A DNA stretch of 64,000 nucleotides, from the NCBI RefSeq assembly GCF_024054035.1, contig NZ_JAMXQU010000008.1, positions 62,001 through 126,000 on the forward strand, written 5' to 3'. The translations under genes and the position numbers were made by a program. Below, piece after piece: positions 45,969-55,268 of this stretch (the stretch's first letter is position 1; the number at the start of each line of letters is the position of its first letter). This stretch comes from Asaia lannensis NBRC 102526 (lineage in GTDB: Bacteria; Pseudomonadota; Alphaproteobacteria; Acetobacterales; Acetobacteraceae). The notes beneath the pieces were generated by a model. That model worked only from the letters and a program-made list of their open reading frames with translations. It was not told the DNA's origin and searched no databases.

Positions 45969-47675
45969 CTAGTAGGTCGTGCCGTGGAGCATGGCGAGAT
46001 GCTCGACAATCGGGCCGAGGGCGAGGGCAGGGAGGAAGGTCAGACCACCGACGATCACGATCACACCTGCGACGAGGGCTATGAAGAGACCGTTATCGGT
46101 GGGAAATGTGCCTGGCGTGGGAGCAGCGACTTTTTTGGCAGCCATGGAGCCCGCAATGGCAAGGGCGGGAATGATCACGAAAAATCGCCCGATCATCATG
46201 CCGATGCCCAGCGTGATGTTCCAGAAGCCGTTTGCAGTCAGACCTGCAAAAGCGCTGCCATTATTGGCCGCAGCGGAGGTGTAGGCGTAGAGCGCTTCGG
46301 AAAAGCCGTGAGGCCCGCTGGCAGACAAAGCGGAAAGCCCGGCTGGCAGAACCACGGCCAGAGCGGTAAAGCCGAGCATGACGAGTGGCAGGCAAAGCAC
46401 GGCCAGCATGGTCATCTTGATTTCCCGGGCTTCGATTTTCTTGCCCAGATATTCCGGCGTGCGTCCGACCATGAGACCGGCCATGAACACGGCAATGAGT
46501 GCAAAAAGCAGGAAACCGTAAAGCCCCGAGCCCACGCCGCCGAAAATGACCTCACCCAGCATCATGTTGATGAGGGGTACCATGCCACCGAGCGGAAGAA
46601 AGCTTTCATGCATGGCATTGACCGCACCGCAGGAGGCATCGGTCGTGACCGTGGCAAAAAACGCCGAAGCCGCAATGCCGAAGCGCGTTTCCTTGCCTTC
46701 CATATTGCCGAGCGTGCCATCGAGACCCAACGATGCCAGAAGAGGATTGGCATGGGCTTCCGACCAGTAGAGCACGCCTGCGCCGATCAGGAAGAGAACC
46801 GACATGGCCGAGAAAATGGCCCAACCCTGTTTTTCCTGTCCGATCATGCGGCCGAACATATTTGTCAGCCCGGCGCCGAGCGCAAAAATACATAGCATCT
46901 GGACGAAATTGGTAAGGGCGTTCGGGTTCTCGAAGGGATGGGCAGAATTGACGTTGAAATACCCGCCGCCATTTGTGCCCAGCATCTTGATGGCTTCCTG
47001 CGTGGCGACAGGGCCCAGAGCAATTGTCTGTTTTGCGCCTTCTAGCGTGAAGACGGTCGCCGATCCCGTCAGGGTTTGTGGAACGCCCTCCAGTACGAAG
47101 AACAATGTCAGCAGCATGCAGGCTGGCAGCAGCACATAGAGCGTGACCCGCACCAGATCGGTCCAGAAATTGCCGATGGTCGAGGCGCTGCGTCGTACGA
47201 AGCCGCGCATGATGGCTGCGGCAATCGCGATACCGGCCGCGGCGGAAACGAAATTCTGGACCGTCAGCGCCAGCATCTGACTGAGCGGGCTAAGAGTCGT
47301 TTCACCGCTATAGCTTTGCCAGTTGGTATTGGTCAGAAAGCTGATTGCCGTATTATAGGCGAGGTCAGGGGATACTGCGCCCAGACCTGCCGGATTGAAG
47401 GGGAAAAAACCTTGCAGCCGCAGCAGGGCATAAACGGCGATGAAGCAGAAAATCTTGAACAGGATAACGACCAGCGCGTAATGCGACCAGGATTGCTCAC
47501 GCGTCGGGTCGATACCCGCAAGACGGTACAAGCTGCGCTCAAGCCCGCCCAATGGGCGCTGGAAGATATGTTTCTCACCTTCGAGCACGCGTTTGAGAAA
47601 ACCGCCCAGCGGGCGGGTGATGGCCACCACGCACAGAAAGAACACCGCGAGGGTGATCCAGCCTGACAGGGTCAT
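45969..47675 (-). CDS. kdpA: K+-transporting ATPase subunit KdpA
   Basis: 568-aa channel-like subunit that selects K+. It has four selectivity-filter-like loops, including [32 protein letters not shown] and [13 protein letters not shown], and about ten TM helices. It begins 2 nt after the kdpF stop (TGATCATG), so translation is coupled. GAAAGG within the kdpF end is its ribosome site. Confidence 0.96.
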   Translation of the reverse strand: MTLSGWITLAVFFLCVVAITRPLGGFLKRVLEGEKHIFQRPLGGLERSLYRLAGIDPTREQSWSHYALVVILFKIFCFIAVYALLRLQGFFPFNPAGLGAVSPDLAYNTAISFLTNTNWQSYSGETTLSPLSQMLALTVQNFVSAAAGIAIAAAIMRGFVRRSASTIGNFWTDLVRVTLYVLLPACMLLTLFFVLEGVPQTLTGSATVFTLEGAKQTIALGPVATQEAIKMLGTNGGGYFNVNSAHPFENPNALTNFVQMLCIFALGAGLTNMFGRMIGQEKQGWAIFSAMSVLFLIGAGVLYWSEAHANPLLASLGLDGTLGNMEGKETRFGIAASAFFATVTTDASCGAVNAMHESFLPLGGMVPLINMMLGEVIFGGVGSGLYGFLLFALIAVFMAGLMVGRTPEYLGKKIEAREIKMTMLAVLCLPLVMLGFTALAVVLPAGLSALSASGPHGFSEALYAYTSAAANNGSAFAGLTANGFWNITLGIGMMIGRFFVIIPALAIAGSMAAKKVAAPTPGTFPTDNGLFIALVAGVIVIVGGLTFLPALALGPIVEHLAMLHGTTY

Positions 47676-47677
47676 GA

Positions 47678-47767
47678 TCAGAACCTTTCAGGACGTATGA
47701 GCACAGCTGTGACGTAGGCGAGTAGCCCGATGGTCACGAGACCGGCGAGAATGAGATCGGGCGTCAT
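47678..47767 (-). CDS. kdpF: KdpF small stabilising subunit
   Basis: 29-aa single-helix membrane peptide (start [19 protein letters not shown], end VLIRPERF), matching KdpF in length, hydrophobicity and the RPERF end. It stabilises the KdpABC complex. The ATG lies 1 nt after the stop of a second small peptide gene and is preceded by AAGGA. Confidence 0.92.
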   Translation of the reverse strand: MTPDLILAGLVTIGLLAYVTAVLIRPERF

Positions 47768-47768
47768 G

Positions 47769-47852
47769 TCAGATCCTTTTGCAGACCGAAATGAAACCCA
47801 GACACAACACGAAGCCGATCAGGCCCAGTGCACAATACAGAATATCCAGCAT
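47769..47852 (-). CDS. Unnamed 27-aa membrane peptide, first gene of kdp operon
   Basis: 27-aa peptide (start MLDILYCALGLIGFVLCLGF, end ISVCKRI): one hydrophobic helix with a charged end, starting at 47852 and stopping 1 nt before kdpF. The arrangement TGACATG and an internal AAGGA for kdpF argue that it is translated and coupled to kdpF. I recall similar short peptides ahead of kdpF in other Alphaproteobacteria, but know no accepted name or function. It might be a second regulatory helix for KdpFABC; this is inference. Confidence 0.65.
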   Translation of the reverse strand: MLDILYCALGLIGFVLCLGFISVCKRI

Positions 47853-48242
47853 TGAGAAGCTCCCGGAATGAGGGAGCGATTATCCGGCTGGATGGCGTAG
47901 GGATGACAGAGGGAGTCCGAACGAGACATATAGGAATGTCATAGGAAAAGGCCTTCTACACTGTTAGGCCATGTATGGTGATCGATCCGGTCCCGATGTG
48001 GGGGGTGAGTGCAATTGTCAGGAGAGGGGCAGCTCCACGACCTGGCCGCTCAGCACGGGTTTTGATGCATGCGCGTACCGGAAAGAGGTAGCGATCGACC
48101 CGGATATGTAACAGATGTGGCAGGAATACACGGACAACCCATAATATGGGTATTCGGAGGAGTGTGGTGCGAACCGGATTTCATCTGGTGCGTGATAGGG
48201 TGACGGTGGCGCAATAGGGGCTACCGATTACGGGGTCTCACC
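47853..48242. other. Divergent promoter region, kdp operon and DUF3309 gene
   Basis: About 390 bp with no gene. It should contain the kdp promoter (minus strand) and the promoter of the DUF3309 gene. A small inverted repeat, CCCAT-N3-ATGGG, lies at 48138-48150. No KdpE site could be named with confidence. Confidence 0.5.
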
Positions 48243-48404
48243 ATGAATCTCATCGTTGTCATTATAATCGTCCTGCTTCTGCTCGGCACATTCGGTGGCT
48301 ATGGCGGCTGGTACGGAACCCCCTGGACAGGCTACGGCGCGGGCGGCGGTGTTGGCCTGATCGTGATCGTGCTTCTGATCCTGATCCTGATGGGCCGTCT
48401 CTGA
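48243..48404 (+). CDS. DUF3309-family small membrane protein
   Basis: 53-aa hydrophobic protein: an N-terminal helix (LIVVIIIVLLLLGTF), a Gly/Tyr/Trp-rich middle (GGYGGWYGTPWTGYGAGGG) and a C-terminal helix ending LILILMGRL. This is the DUF3309 pattern, found widely in Proteobacteria with unknown function, possibly stress-related. The ATG at 48243 has only a weak upstream GGGG. It is divergent from kdp and followed by a terminator-like hairpin. Confidence 0.8.
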   Translation: MNLIVVIIIVLLLLGTFGGYGGWYGTPWTGYGAGGGVGLIVIVLLILILMGRL

Positions 48405-48430
48405 TCGTCGGTTTCTCGCACTACGAGTTC

Positions 48431-48458
48431 GTTGGGGGAAGAACGATCTTTCCCCAAC
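48431..48458 (+). terminator. Hairpin after DUF3309 gene
   Basis: GTTGGGGGAA pairs with TTCCCCAAC (one bulged G) around a 9-nt loop, 27 bp after the stop codon. No T-tract follows. Confidence 0.5.
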
Positions 48459-48651
48459 TGACCGGTTGCTCTCTTGAAACCCGGTCTCGCGGGTGTCTGG
48501 CGTCTCGCATAAGCAACCCAGATGTATTCCTTACACCAGAGCCTCGCACACGTGGCCAGACTTCACAGTTCTGATCTGATTGCAGGCTTAAGAGCGGCCT
48601 TCTCGTGTCGGAGTCACCGTCTTTCGCAGTCGTATGTCGGACGGAGCAGGG

Positions 48652-49866
48652 TCATTCCATGTGGAGCGCGGCCAGTCCGAGACGAACCTGATCTGGCCAG
48701 GGAGACACTGAAGGAGAGATGCGAGCCTCATCGGTCTCAACGACAGAAGTGTCTTCCATGAGTTCCATGACCGCTTTTTTCCAGGCCGGGCCATCTGTAG
48801 GGTCGATATAAAGGGCATCCGATCCGGCAACTTCCCGAAGAACAGGCAGATCGGAACAGACGGTCGGAGTCTTTACGGCCATGGCTTCCAGAAGAGGAAG
48901 GCCGAACCCTTCGGTGAAGGACGGGAAAAGGAGGGCACGTGCACGACGAAGACAAGCAATGACTTGCTGATCATCCATGTTATTATATTCGATGACGACG
49001 TTCTGTAGTATCGGACAGCGTTCCAGCATATCGACAACGTTCTCGTTTTCCCATCCCCGCCTTCCTATTATGACGAGTGCAGGTGTTTCCCTGCCGAGAT
49101 GATGGGCCATATCGCGCCAGATATTCAGCAGCAGGAGATGGTTCTTGCGAGGCTCGATCGTTCCGATGCAAACGAAGAATGGACCTTTCGGAAGGTTTTG
49201 CGGAAGGGTATCGGCCCCCTCGTCGACGCCCCAGATATGCAATCCATGCGCTACGACATGAATAGGAACGTCGGTAGGCATGAAAGGTGCGAGGGAGGTG
49301 CGGACACTTTGTGTCGGGACAATAATAGACTTTGCAAGGCGTCGAACCGTATCGAGCCTTTTCAGGTGGCGTTTATCTTCTCCCGGGCGGCTGTATTCAG
49401 GAAACTCTACAGGGATGATATCGTGGATCATGACGGCAAGTCGTGTCCGCGTTTCTGTCAGAAATCGCTCTATAGGCTGTGCGCGCATAAGATGATGATG
49501 GGAAAGAAGAAGATATATGCCGGGCGGTGTGTTGCCTTGGGTGCACATCCTTTTTTTACGCAGAGAAACGCCCAGAAGTATCCGGCGCGCCATCCATTTC
49601 AGGGTAGATGGATTTATCTTTCTTCCGTCCCAGAGTGCCGCTGTCAGTCCAAGGAATTGCGAAATTTTGTTCCGATCGATCGGGCAGATGCCATGCATCG
49701 GGTGATAAGCGACAAAGGTCAGAGGACCGGACCAGTTTTGCTGCAGATAGATCGCATATTCGTATTCTACCCGGTCGATTCCTGTAGGAACATGCATTCC
49801 CGCGCGCGATAGCAAACGCGATATGTCCATATAGACCGGAGAAGCGGGCATGGAAGTTAGAGACAT
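48652..49866 (-). CDS. Glycosyltransferase family 4
   Basis: 404-aa GT-B fold glycosyltransferase. The acceptor-side N-terminal half begins VYMDISRLLSRAGMHVPTGIDRVEYEYA, typical of the subgroup seen in capsule/exopolysaccharide clusters. The donor side has VCIGTIEPRKNHLLLL and the EX7E region FPSFTEGFGLPLLEAMAVKTP. It is the last gene of the kpsC-kpsS-GT4 group, 2 bp after kpsS, so co-translated. It would extend a surface glycan; donor and linkage are unknown. Confidence 0.85.
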   Translation of the reverse strand: MSLTSMPASPVYMDISRLLSRAGMHVPTGIDRVEYEYAIYLQQNWSGPLTFVAYHPMHGICPIDRNKISQFLGLTAALWDGRKINPSTLKWMARRILLGVSLRKKRMCTQGNTPPGIYLLLSHHHLMRAQPIERFLTETRTRLAVMIHDIIPVEFPEYSRPGEDKRHLKRLDTVRRLAKSIIVPTQSVRTSLAPFMPTDVPIHVVAHGLHIWGVDEGADTLPQNLPKGPFFVCIGTIEPRKNHLLLLNIWRDMAHHLGRETPALVIIGRRGWENENVVDMLERCPILQNVVIEYNNMDDQQVIACLRRARALLFPSFTEGFGLPLLEAMAVKTPTVCSDLPVLREVAGSDALYIDPTDGPAWKKAVMELMEDTSVVETDEARISPSVSPWPDQVRLGLAALHME

Positions 49867-49868
49867 GC

Positions 49869-51143
49869 TTACTCTTCGAGGTGTGAGGGAAGAAACACGA
49901 TGTCGTCATGCTCGGACTCAAGGTTGTTGATCCGGCTCATCGCGCCTGACACGAGCGAAGCGAGGCCCTCGTCAGAGAAGAAGCCACCTTCGATCAGACA
50001 GCGGCTTATCATTACTTTCATAAAGGCTTCCAAAGTCTCGGGATCAGGGCGGGCCGGATTTATCCAGAACTGATCAAGTGACTGCTGATCGGTGACGCGA
50101 TCGACATTGTAGACAGCGCGCCCCAGTACCTTGACCGGTATATTGTTGGCCAGGGCCAGAGTGCCGGTCGTGCTGTTGATTGTAACGACACCGCAGGATT
50201 TCGCTACGATATGGGCAATATCTCCGTATTCGACATAGCGAACACGATCAGAGATGCCCAGAGCCGCTGCGAGTTCAGAAACAAGCAGCTTCCAGTTCTT
50301 GACCCCATTATCGAGGGGATGTTCCTTGATGACCAGATAGAGACTTTTGGGAGCATGCTTCGCGAACGAGATCATGATCATGCTGAGTGCGGGGGTCATG
50401 CCCGCGAAATCAGAGTGCAGGTGGATTTGTGAGTCTGCGTCCAGCTGTAGGGGGCACAGCATGTAAGGTGCATTGTTTCGCTCCAGCCAGAGAAGCGACT
50501 CACGTGACCTTGCGATTGCTTTTTTCTTTTTTGCAAGACGTTTGAGCCAGCTTACGCCCTCATACCAGGCGCCCCATGGTCGATAATCCTCCCAGTGAGG
50601 AAAACGCCAGCGCGTCAGTATGTCGGAGGCATTATACGCTACAGCTTCCAGCGCGCGTCTTCTGAAAGACGACGGTACGGTTTTGTGCGGAGCCAGCGGA
50701 GGACAGCGCTGTGCCTGCTGGATATACCATTCCGAGTTGCGTGGGAGGGTAGAGTGTCCGTTGACGCCGTCTCGTTCGAGAGTGACCCAGTCTGGCCGGA
50801 TATAGCCTTCCTCAAAGACATAGATGCGTATTCCGAGCTGCTGCCCGATCTTGATGGCCGTGCGATGCAAAGGGCGGCAATCGCCGAAGAGAATAATATC
50901 TGTGATGCCCAGCTTCTCAAGGACGCCCAAGAGAAATACGGGCCATTGCGTATCTGTTCCTCTGAACGATATACCGTTCGGCAGACGCCAGAAGCGACAG
51001 TCCCCCCCATTGAAGTTGATTTTCCATACAGCGTGATCTTGCGCCGCGAGAGCCTTGCCCAAACTCTCGAAGAACGGCCCCATCAACCCCTGCAGCAACA
51101 GGAAACGACGGTCGGATTTTTGTTTCTTTGTTTCAGTAAGCAT
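49869..51143 (-). CDS. kpsS: KpsS-like capsule Kdo-transferase
   Basis: 424-aa protein of the KpsS family, which starts the poly-Kdo linker on phosphatidylglycerol for capsule anchoring. Family blocks: LLQGLMGPFFESLGKAL, ILFGDCRPLHRTAI, VFEEGYIRPDWVTLE, the YLVIKEHPLDNG segment and VVTINSTTGTLALANNIPV. I set the ATG at 51143, 7 bp after kpsC; a TTG at 51185 would extend it into kpsC. A Kdo linker role is inferred from family only. Confidence 0.82.
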   Translation of the reverse strand: MLTETKKQKSDRRFLLLQGLMGPFFESLGKALAAQDHAVWKINFNGGDCRFWRLPNGISFRGTDTQWPVFLLGVLEKLGITDIILFGDCRPLHRTAIKIGQQLGIRIYVFEEGYIRPDWVTLERDGVNGHSTLPRNSEWYIQQAQRCPPLAPHKTVPSSFRRRALEAVAYNASDILTRWRFPHWEDYRPWGAWYEGVSWLKRLAKKKKAIARSRESLLWLERNNAPYMLCPLQLDADSQIHLHSDFAGMTPALSMIMISFAKHAPKSLYLVIKEHPLDNGVKNWKLLVSELAAALGISDRVRYVEYGDIAHIVAKSCGVVTINSTTGTLALANNIPVKVLGRAVYNVDRVTDQQSLDQFWINPARPDPETLEAFMKVMISRCLIEGGFFSDEGLASLVSGAMSRINNLESEHDDIVFLPSHLEE

Positions 51144-51150
51144 CGTTTGA

Positions 51151-52899
51151 TCAGGAAAACCGTGTGGAACGAGAGAGGGTAGCAAAGAGAAGTGCGGCGC
51201 GTTTGAGTGCCGCTATCTGCAGCCTGCGCAGGTGCATCCATACTGTTGGGCGCCAGAGATCCGGATCGTCAAAGCGATCCAGCAATATCTCCAGCGCGCA
51301 GGGAAGATGCGTTTTCGGATCAAGGTACCGAGGGTAGAGCAGCAGGGTACCTGCAACCAGCTCTTCAATTGAAAGCATGCGCCCCCGGCGCTTGGGAATA
51401 ACACCCATATCCTGGGTGAGCCCCCACCCGGCGTAGAACGGAACGCCGTATGTGGTAACCGGTATCTCGCGGACGAGTGCTTCAAATCCTGCCAGAGACG
51501 TCATTGTATGGAGTTCGTCAACTTGCGTCATACACTCTATGATGTTACCCCCTCGGCTTATCTCATCGGCAAAACCGAGCGCGATCGCGTCTGGTAGCAT
51601 ACCTTTACGGTATCCGCCTTCGACGTCCGGATGAGGGCGATAGATGATATGCGCATCGGGTCGAGCAGCGCGAACGGCACGTAGCAGAGCCAGGTTGTCC
51701 TTGATTTCGCCACCGCCGCGCAGGACGGACAGGTCGTCTGCTACCTGTCCCGGAACGAGAATACGCAAGCGGGAGCGTTCTTGGGGCGCAGTGGATGCAA
51801 CCGGGCGCTGGTGAGCATATTTCGATATACCTCGTGTCCTGAGGCGTCTTATGATATCGCGTGCACGCGACATCAACTCGGGGTCGAACCGCGCATTGGC
51901 AAGAATATATTCCAGATCGCTCGCCTGCGAGGGGTCGTAATAAACGCCGCGCGTATCAAGAAAAATGGATGCCGGGGGCTGAAGAGCGCTACCTAACCCA
52001 ACCGATCGCACAAAGCCATCCTCGACGAGCACGACGTGTAGCCCAGCATCCTCCAGGGCGCCTCTGATCGTGTCAGGCAGGCGTGTTGCCCATATCGCGA
52101 CCTGTTCCTTACGTGAGTGGGTGCATTGCCTTATCACTGAGCGTGCGGACGACGAGATCGGTGGAGAGCCGGGCGCCTGTGAGAGGAACCGCCGAATCTG
52201 AGGTCGCTTCCAGAGCGACATTCCCATGACAGCGCCGATGCGCCGGTTGGACTGTATGATTTCTTTCCAGAAAACGAGGAGCTTTATTGTTTCCAGACAA
52301 GACATCAGGCGTCCTGAAAAGGGACAAATATACTCTACTTCTTTGTATAAGGTCTCCAGAGCCTGCACGCGCGTTAAACGCTGCGGCTCCAGGCTTTTAC
52401 GATGCCATATATGAACTGGTTTGTCGTGGATCGCGGCCAGGATACATAGGTCGTACTGACAGGCATCAGGCTCTATTGCGATAACTTCGTCGAGTCCGGG
52501 CATTAGCGAATGCGGGTCTTGTTTTCCGGCCGGAGCATAGTTCAGACCGAGAATTCTGGCGACTCTCAGCGACCGTGCAGACCGATACGGGACGACAAGC
52601 AGTATGTCGGCCCGATCAACCCGCTCATTGAGAGAGAGCAACACTCTGCGGATGACGGAGATGTTGATATTGTCTGGTACGGTAAGAATAACCTTGAAAT
52701 GTCTTCTTGAAGGCTTCTCCCAGAATGTGCCTCCAACTCCTTCCGACCGAACGGCTTCGCCGATTGCGCGTAACGCCTCGTGGGGGATCTGACCTGTCTC
52801 TCCGTTTCCGGCAGAAAGGGGCGTTCGTGACAGGCGCGGCATGTCCTTTCTGAACGGCGGAGCGGAGAAAAAATGATGCTTTTTACTGTCCGCCGTCAT
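51151..52899 (-). CDS. kpsC: KpsC-like capsule Kdo-transferase, apparently one module
   Basis: 582-aa KpsC-type protein. The signature VEDGFVRSVGLGSALQPPAS...GVYYDPSQASDLEYIL and the second block YRPHPDVEGG...MTSLAGFEALVREIPVTTYGVPFYAGWG appear once, in residues about 290-530. Full KpsC proteins of E. coli type carry two such modules. The N-terminal 230 residues (PDNINISVIRRVLLSL, DRADILLVVPYRS) do not show a second copy. The ATG at 52899 has a poor ribosome site; a TTG at 52926 is the alternative. First gene of the three-gene minus-strand group, divergent from the LTA-synthase-like gene. Confidence 0.75.
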   Translation of the reverse strand: MTADSKKHHFFSAPPFRKDMPRLSRTPLSAGNGETGQIPHEALRAIGEAVRSEGVGGTFWEKPSRRHFKVILTVPDNINISVIRRVLLSLNERVDRADILLVVPYRSARSLRVARILGLNYAPAGKQDPHSLMPGLDEVIAIEPDACQYDLCILAAIHDKPVHIWHRKSLEPQRLTRVQALETLYKEVEYICPFSGRLMSCLETIKLLVFWKEIIQSNRRIGAVMGMSLWKRPQIRRFLSQAPGSPPISSSARSVIRQCTHSRKEQVAIWATRLPDTIRGALEDAGLHVVLVEDGFVRSVGLGSALQPPASIFLDTRGVYYDPSQASDLEYILANARFDPELMSRARDIIRRLRTRGISKYAHQRPVASTAPQERSRLRILVPGQVADDLSVLRGGGEIKDNLALLRAVRAARPDAHIIYRPHPDVEGGYRKGMLPDAIALGFADEISRGGNIIECMTQVDELHTMTSLAGFEALVREIPVTTYGVPFYAGWGLTQDMGVIPKRRGRMLSIEELVAGTLLLYPRYLDPKTHLPCALEILLDRFDDPDLWRPTVWMHLRRLQIAALKRAALLFATLSRSTRFS

Positions 52900-53089
52900 G
52901 TTCACCGCAATCACCAACAACCTCAATAAAGAAACCTATGTCAAAGTAGGGTGAACCGCCCCATCTGGATGACCTTCCTAGGCGCGTTGCTCCATGTCAG
53001 GCAAGGCCAAGTTGGAACTTCAATGCGGCAAGAGTATGCTCGTTGACAGTGATAGCGTGCGTTTGGTCCTAAAAGGGGATGACGCGTGA

Positions 53090-54565
53090 TTGTCCGCATC
53101 AACGAGGAAGAATGGCCTGCGATCGGTGATCTTGTATCTTATCCTGGGTATGGCGGCAGCTTGTCTGTGCAGTCTGCCAACTTTGCTTTTTCCGGTTGCT
53201 GGCAAGAACTGGATTTCGTCGCGGCAATCGGTTCTACTGTTCCATATTGCCGCTGCGGCTGGTTTGTTTTCGCTGGCTACACTAATATCTGGCTCAGTAA
53301 TTGTTGGCTTTGTAATCACATTATTTCTGATGTATGGGTTATCTATAGCATCATCGATTAAATTCGGGATACTAAGGGAACCAGTATACTTCACAGATAT
53401 TATATCGTTGCGCGAGCTATTGAGAAATCCGGAATTTTTCATATTCTCCATACCGGTGCTGGGGTGGATCGGCATAGCTGCACTGTTATCACTCATTGTT
53501 TTTCTGGGCTGCTATCTCGTTACGGCGTCCTTGCATGTACGGCTCTATTGCATTCCTGTGCTCTCACTGGTGCTGGCCTTCTATGCGCTATATATGAGGT
53601 ATGCACGCCCGCATGCGCCCGACTGGCCACGTGACATTGGGCAGTTTGGTGTTACGGGTATGCTTGTCATCTACTGGCGATGCTGGGGGCTTCAGCCAGA
53701 TCCTCCGCGTGCAGAGATCTCTCCGGGCGAGCCGAAAGTCGATGTCGTGCTCGTGATCCAGTGCGAGTCCTTTGCGGATCCTTCGATTTTCAAAGGGGGC
53801 AATCATGATCTGGTGCCTAATCTGACGGTAGCGCGTGACAACGCTTATGCATACGGCAATCTTCTGGTCAGTGGGTTTGGCGCCTATACGATGAGGACTG
53901 AATATGGCGTCCTGTTTGGTCGTGATGAGGCACAACTCGGTTTTCGCCGATACGATCCGTTTCTGACCGCGCGTCAGGAAGCTTCCTATGCGCTTCCTGC
54001 CAAACTGAAAGATAGTGGGTATCGTACTCTGTTCGTACATCCGCATGGCTTGCGCTTTTATGGGCGCGATGCGTTGATGCCAGCCATAGGATTTGACATA
54101 GTGGACGACTGTAGTGCGTTGCAGGGGAATGCCAGAGCAGGGAAATACGTCAGCGACTGTGATCTCGCCGACACATTGCTCCAAAAGATTGATGACGCGG
54201 CGTCTCCGGTTTTCATCTATGCAGTGACTATGGAGAATCATGGTCCATGGGCCGGGGAACCCCAAGAGGCGCTTGCCAGTTATCTGCGCCATATCGGTAA
54301 CAGCGACCGGATGCTAGGTAGGCTGGTGTCTGGACTGGAGGAGCGGCAGCAATCGAGTCTGATTGTCTTCTTTGGCGATCATCGTCCGTCCTTGCGTGGG
54401 ATCGCCTACAGCGACATGGAACGCTTCACGCCTTATGTTGTCTTGCAGTCGGGTCGAGGCGAGAATTCAAAGGCCGATCTCACACCGGCGGAACTGCATC
54501 ATCTGATCGAGGGTCTGGCCGTAAAACATCGTCAGGGCTCAGAGCAATCAGAGGCATCGACTTAA
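53090..54565 (+). CDS. LTA-synthase-like membrane phosphoglycerol transferase (sulfatase fold)
   Basis: 491-aa protein: about five TM segments in the first 170 residues, then an extracytoplasmic alkaline-phosphatase/sulfatase domain. Motifs: VLVIQCESFADPS (metal site region), MRTEYGVLFG, HPHGLRFYGRD, YAVTMENHGPW and VFFGDHRPS. This is the layout of LtaS/MdoB-like enzymes that move phosphoglycerol or phosphoethanolamine onto glycans. In a Gram-negative this points to decoration of a surface or periplasmic glycan. Only a TTG at 53090 opens the frame directly after a stop, with AAGGGG upstream; the next ATG (53150) would cut into the first TM helix. Confidence 0.82.
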   Translation: MSASTRKNGLRSVILYLILGMAAACLCSLPTLLFPVAGKNWISSRQSVLLFHIAAAAGLFSLATLISGSVIVGFVITLFLMYGLSIASSIKFGILREPVYFTDIISLRELLRNPEFFIFSIPVLGWIGIAALLSLIVFLGCYLVTASLHVRLYCIPVLSLVLAFYALYMRYARPHAPDWPRDIGQFGVTGMLVIYWRCWGLQPDPPRAEISPGEPKVDVVLVIQCESFADPSIFKGGNHDLVPNLTVARDNAYAYGNLLVSGFGAYTMRTEYGVLFGRDEAQLGFRRYDPFLTARQEASYALPAKLKDSGYRTLFVHPHGLRFYGRDALMPAIGFDIVDDCSALQGNARAGKYVSDCDLADTLLQKIDDAASPVFIYAVTMENHGPWAGEPQEALASYLRHIGNSDRMLGRLVSGLEERQQSSLIVFFGDHRPSLRGIAYSDMERFTPYVVLQSGRGENSKADLTPAELHHLIEGLAVKHRQGSEQSEAST

Positions 54566-54646
54566 TTTTGTAGTGCAAAGAAGTGAGACTTGTCCTATCG
54601 TACTGCACCCTGTGAGCCTTGGTTCACCTTCGAAGAGTATTGAATA

Positions 54647-55255
54647 TTGGAAAAGCACCGACCTACAATATTTCGCACCTATTGGCTGGAATGTCTCACA
54701 TTCATGCCGGCGAGTATGTTTGGAGTGCTGTGGAGTATTGTAGTCCTCGGTTATATTTATTTTGCGTTGCTGGGAAGTGGCATATCGTTCTCCTGCATGG
54801 TTGCGGCTCTTTTGTCAGGAATTGCGATCTGGGGGCTGTTCGAATATGTGATGCACCGTTTCCTGTTCCATATGCATCTCACATCCAGGCTGGGACGTAC
54901 GGTGCTTTTCGTCCTTCATGGAAATCATCATATGTTCCCGCGGGACCGCTATCGCAATCTTATGCCTGCTATTGTCAGCCTGCCACTCGCAGCGGCGTTC
55001 TATTTCGTATTTATCAGTACAATGGGGCAGTCTTTCGGTAGACCGTTTTTTCTTGGGTTTCTTTGTGGGTATATTGCGTATGACGGATGGCATTACGCGA
55101 CGCATCAGCACCGTTTTTCTAACAGAATATTAAAGAGCATTCAGCGGCATCATCTCAAGCACCACTATGCAGATTCAGAAAGCAACTATGGGGTGACAAC
55201 GCCGGTATTCGATACTTTGTTTCACACCGTATGCAGGAAAACGATGGAGCGATAA
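54647..55255 (+). CDS. Fatty acid hydroxylase / sterol desaturase superfamily protein
   Basis: 202-aa di-iron membrane oxygenase-like protein. Four TM stretches and the full set of His clusters: HRFLFHMH, HGNHH, HYATHQH and HHLKHH. Superfamily members hydroxylate or desaturate fatty acids, sterols or hopanoids. Its place between the LTA-synthase-like and GT4 genes suggests modification of a glycolipid tail. The start is a TTG at 54647 with GAAGAG upstream; the next ATG (54704) would lose part of the first helix. Confidence 0.85.
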   Translation: MEKHRPTIFRTYWLECLTFMPASMFGVLWSIVVLGYIYFALLGSGISFSCMVAALLSGIAIWGLFEYVMHRFLFHMHLTSRLGRTVLFVLHGNHHMFPRDRYRNLMPAIVSLPLAAAFYFVFISTMGQSFGRPFFLGFLCGYIAYDGWHYATHQHRFSNRILKSIQRHHLKHHYADSESNYGVTTPVFDTLFHTVCRKTMER

Positions 55256-55268
55256 GGTAAGCATTGTC

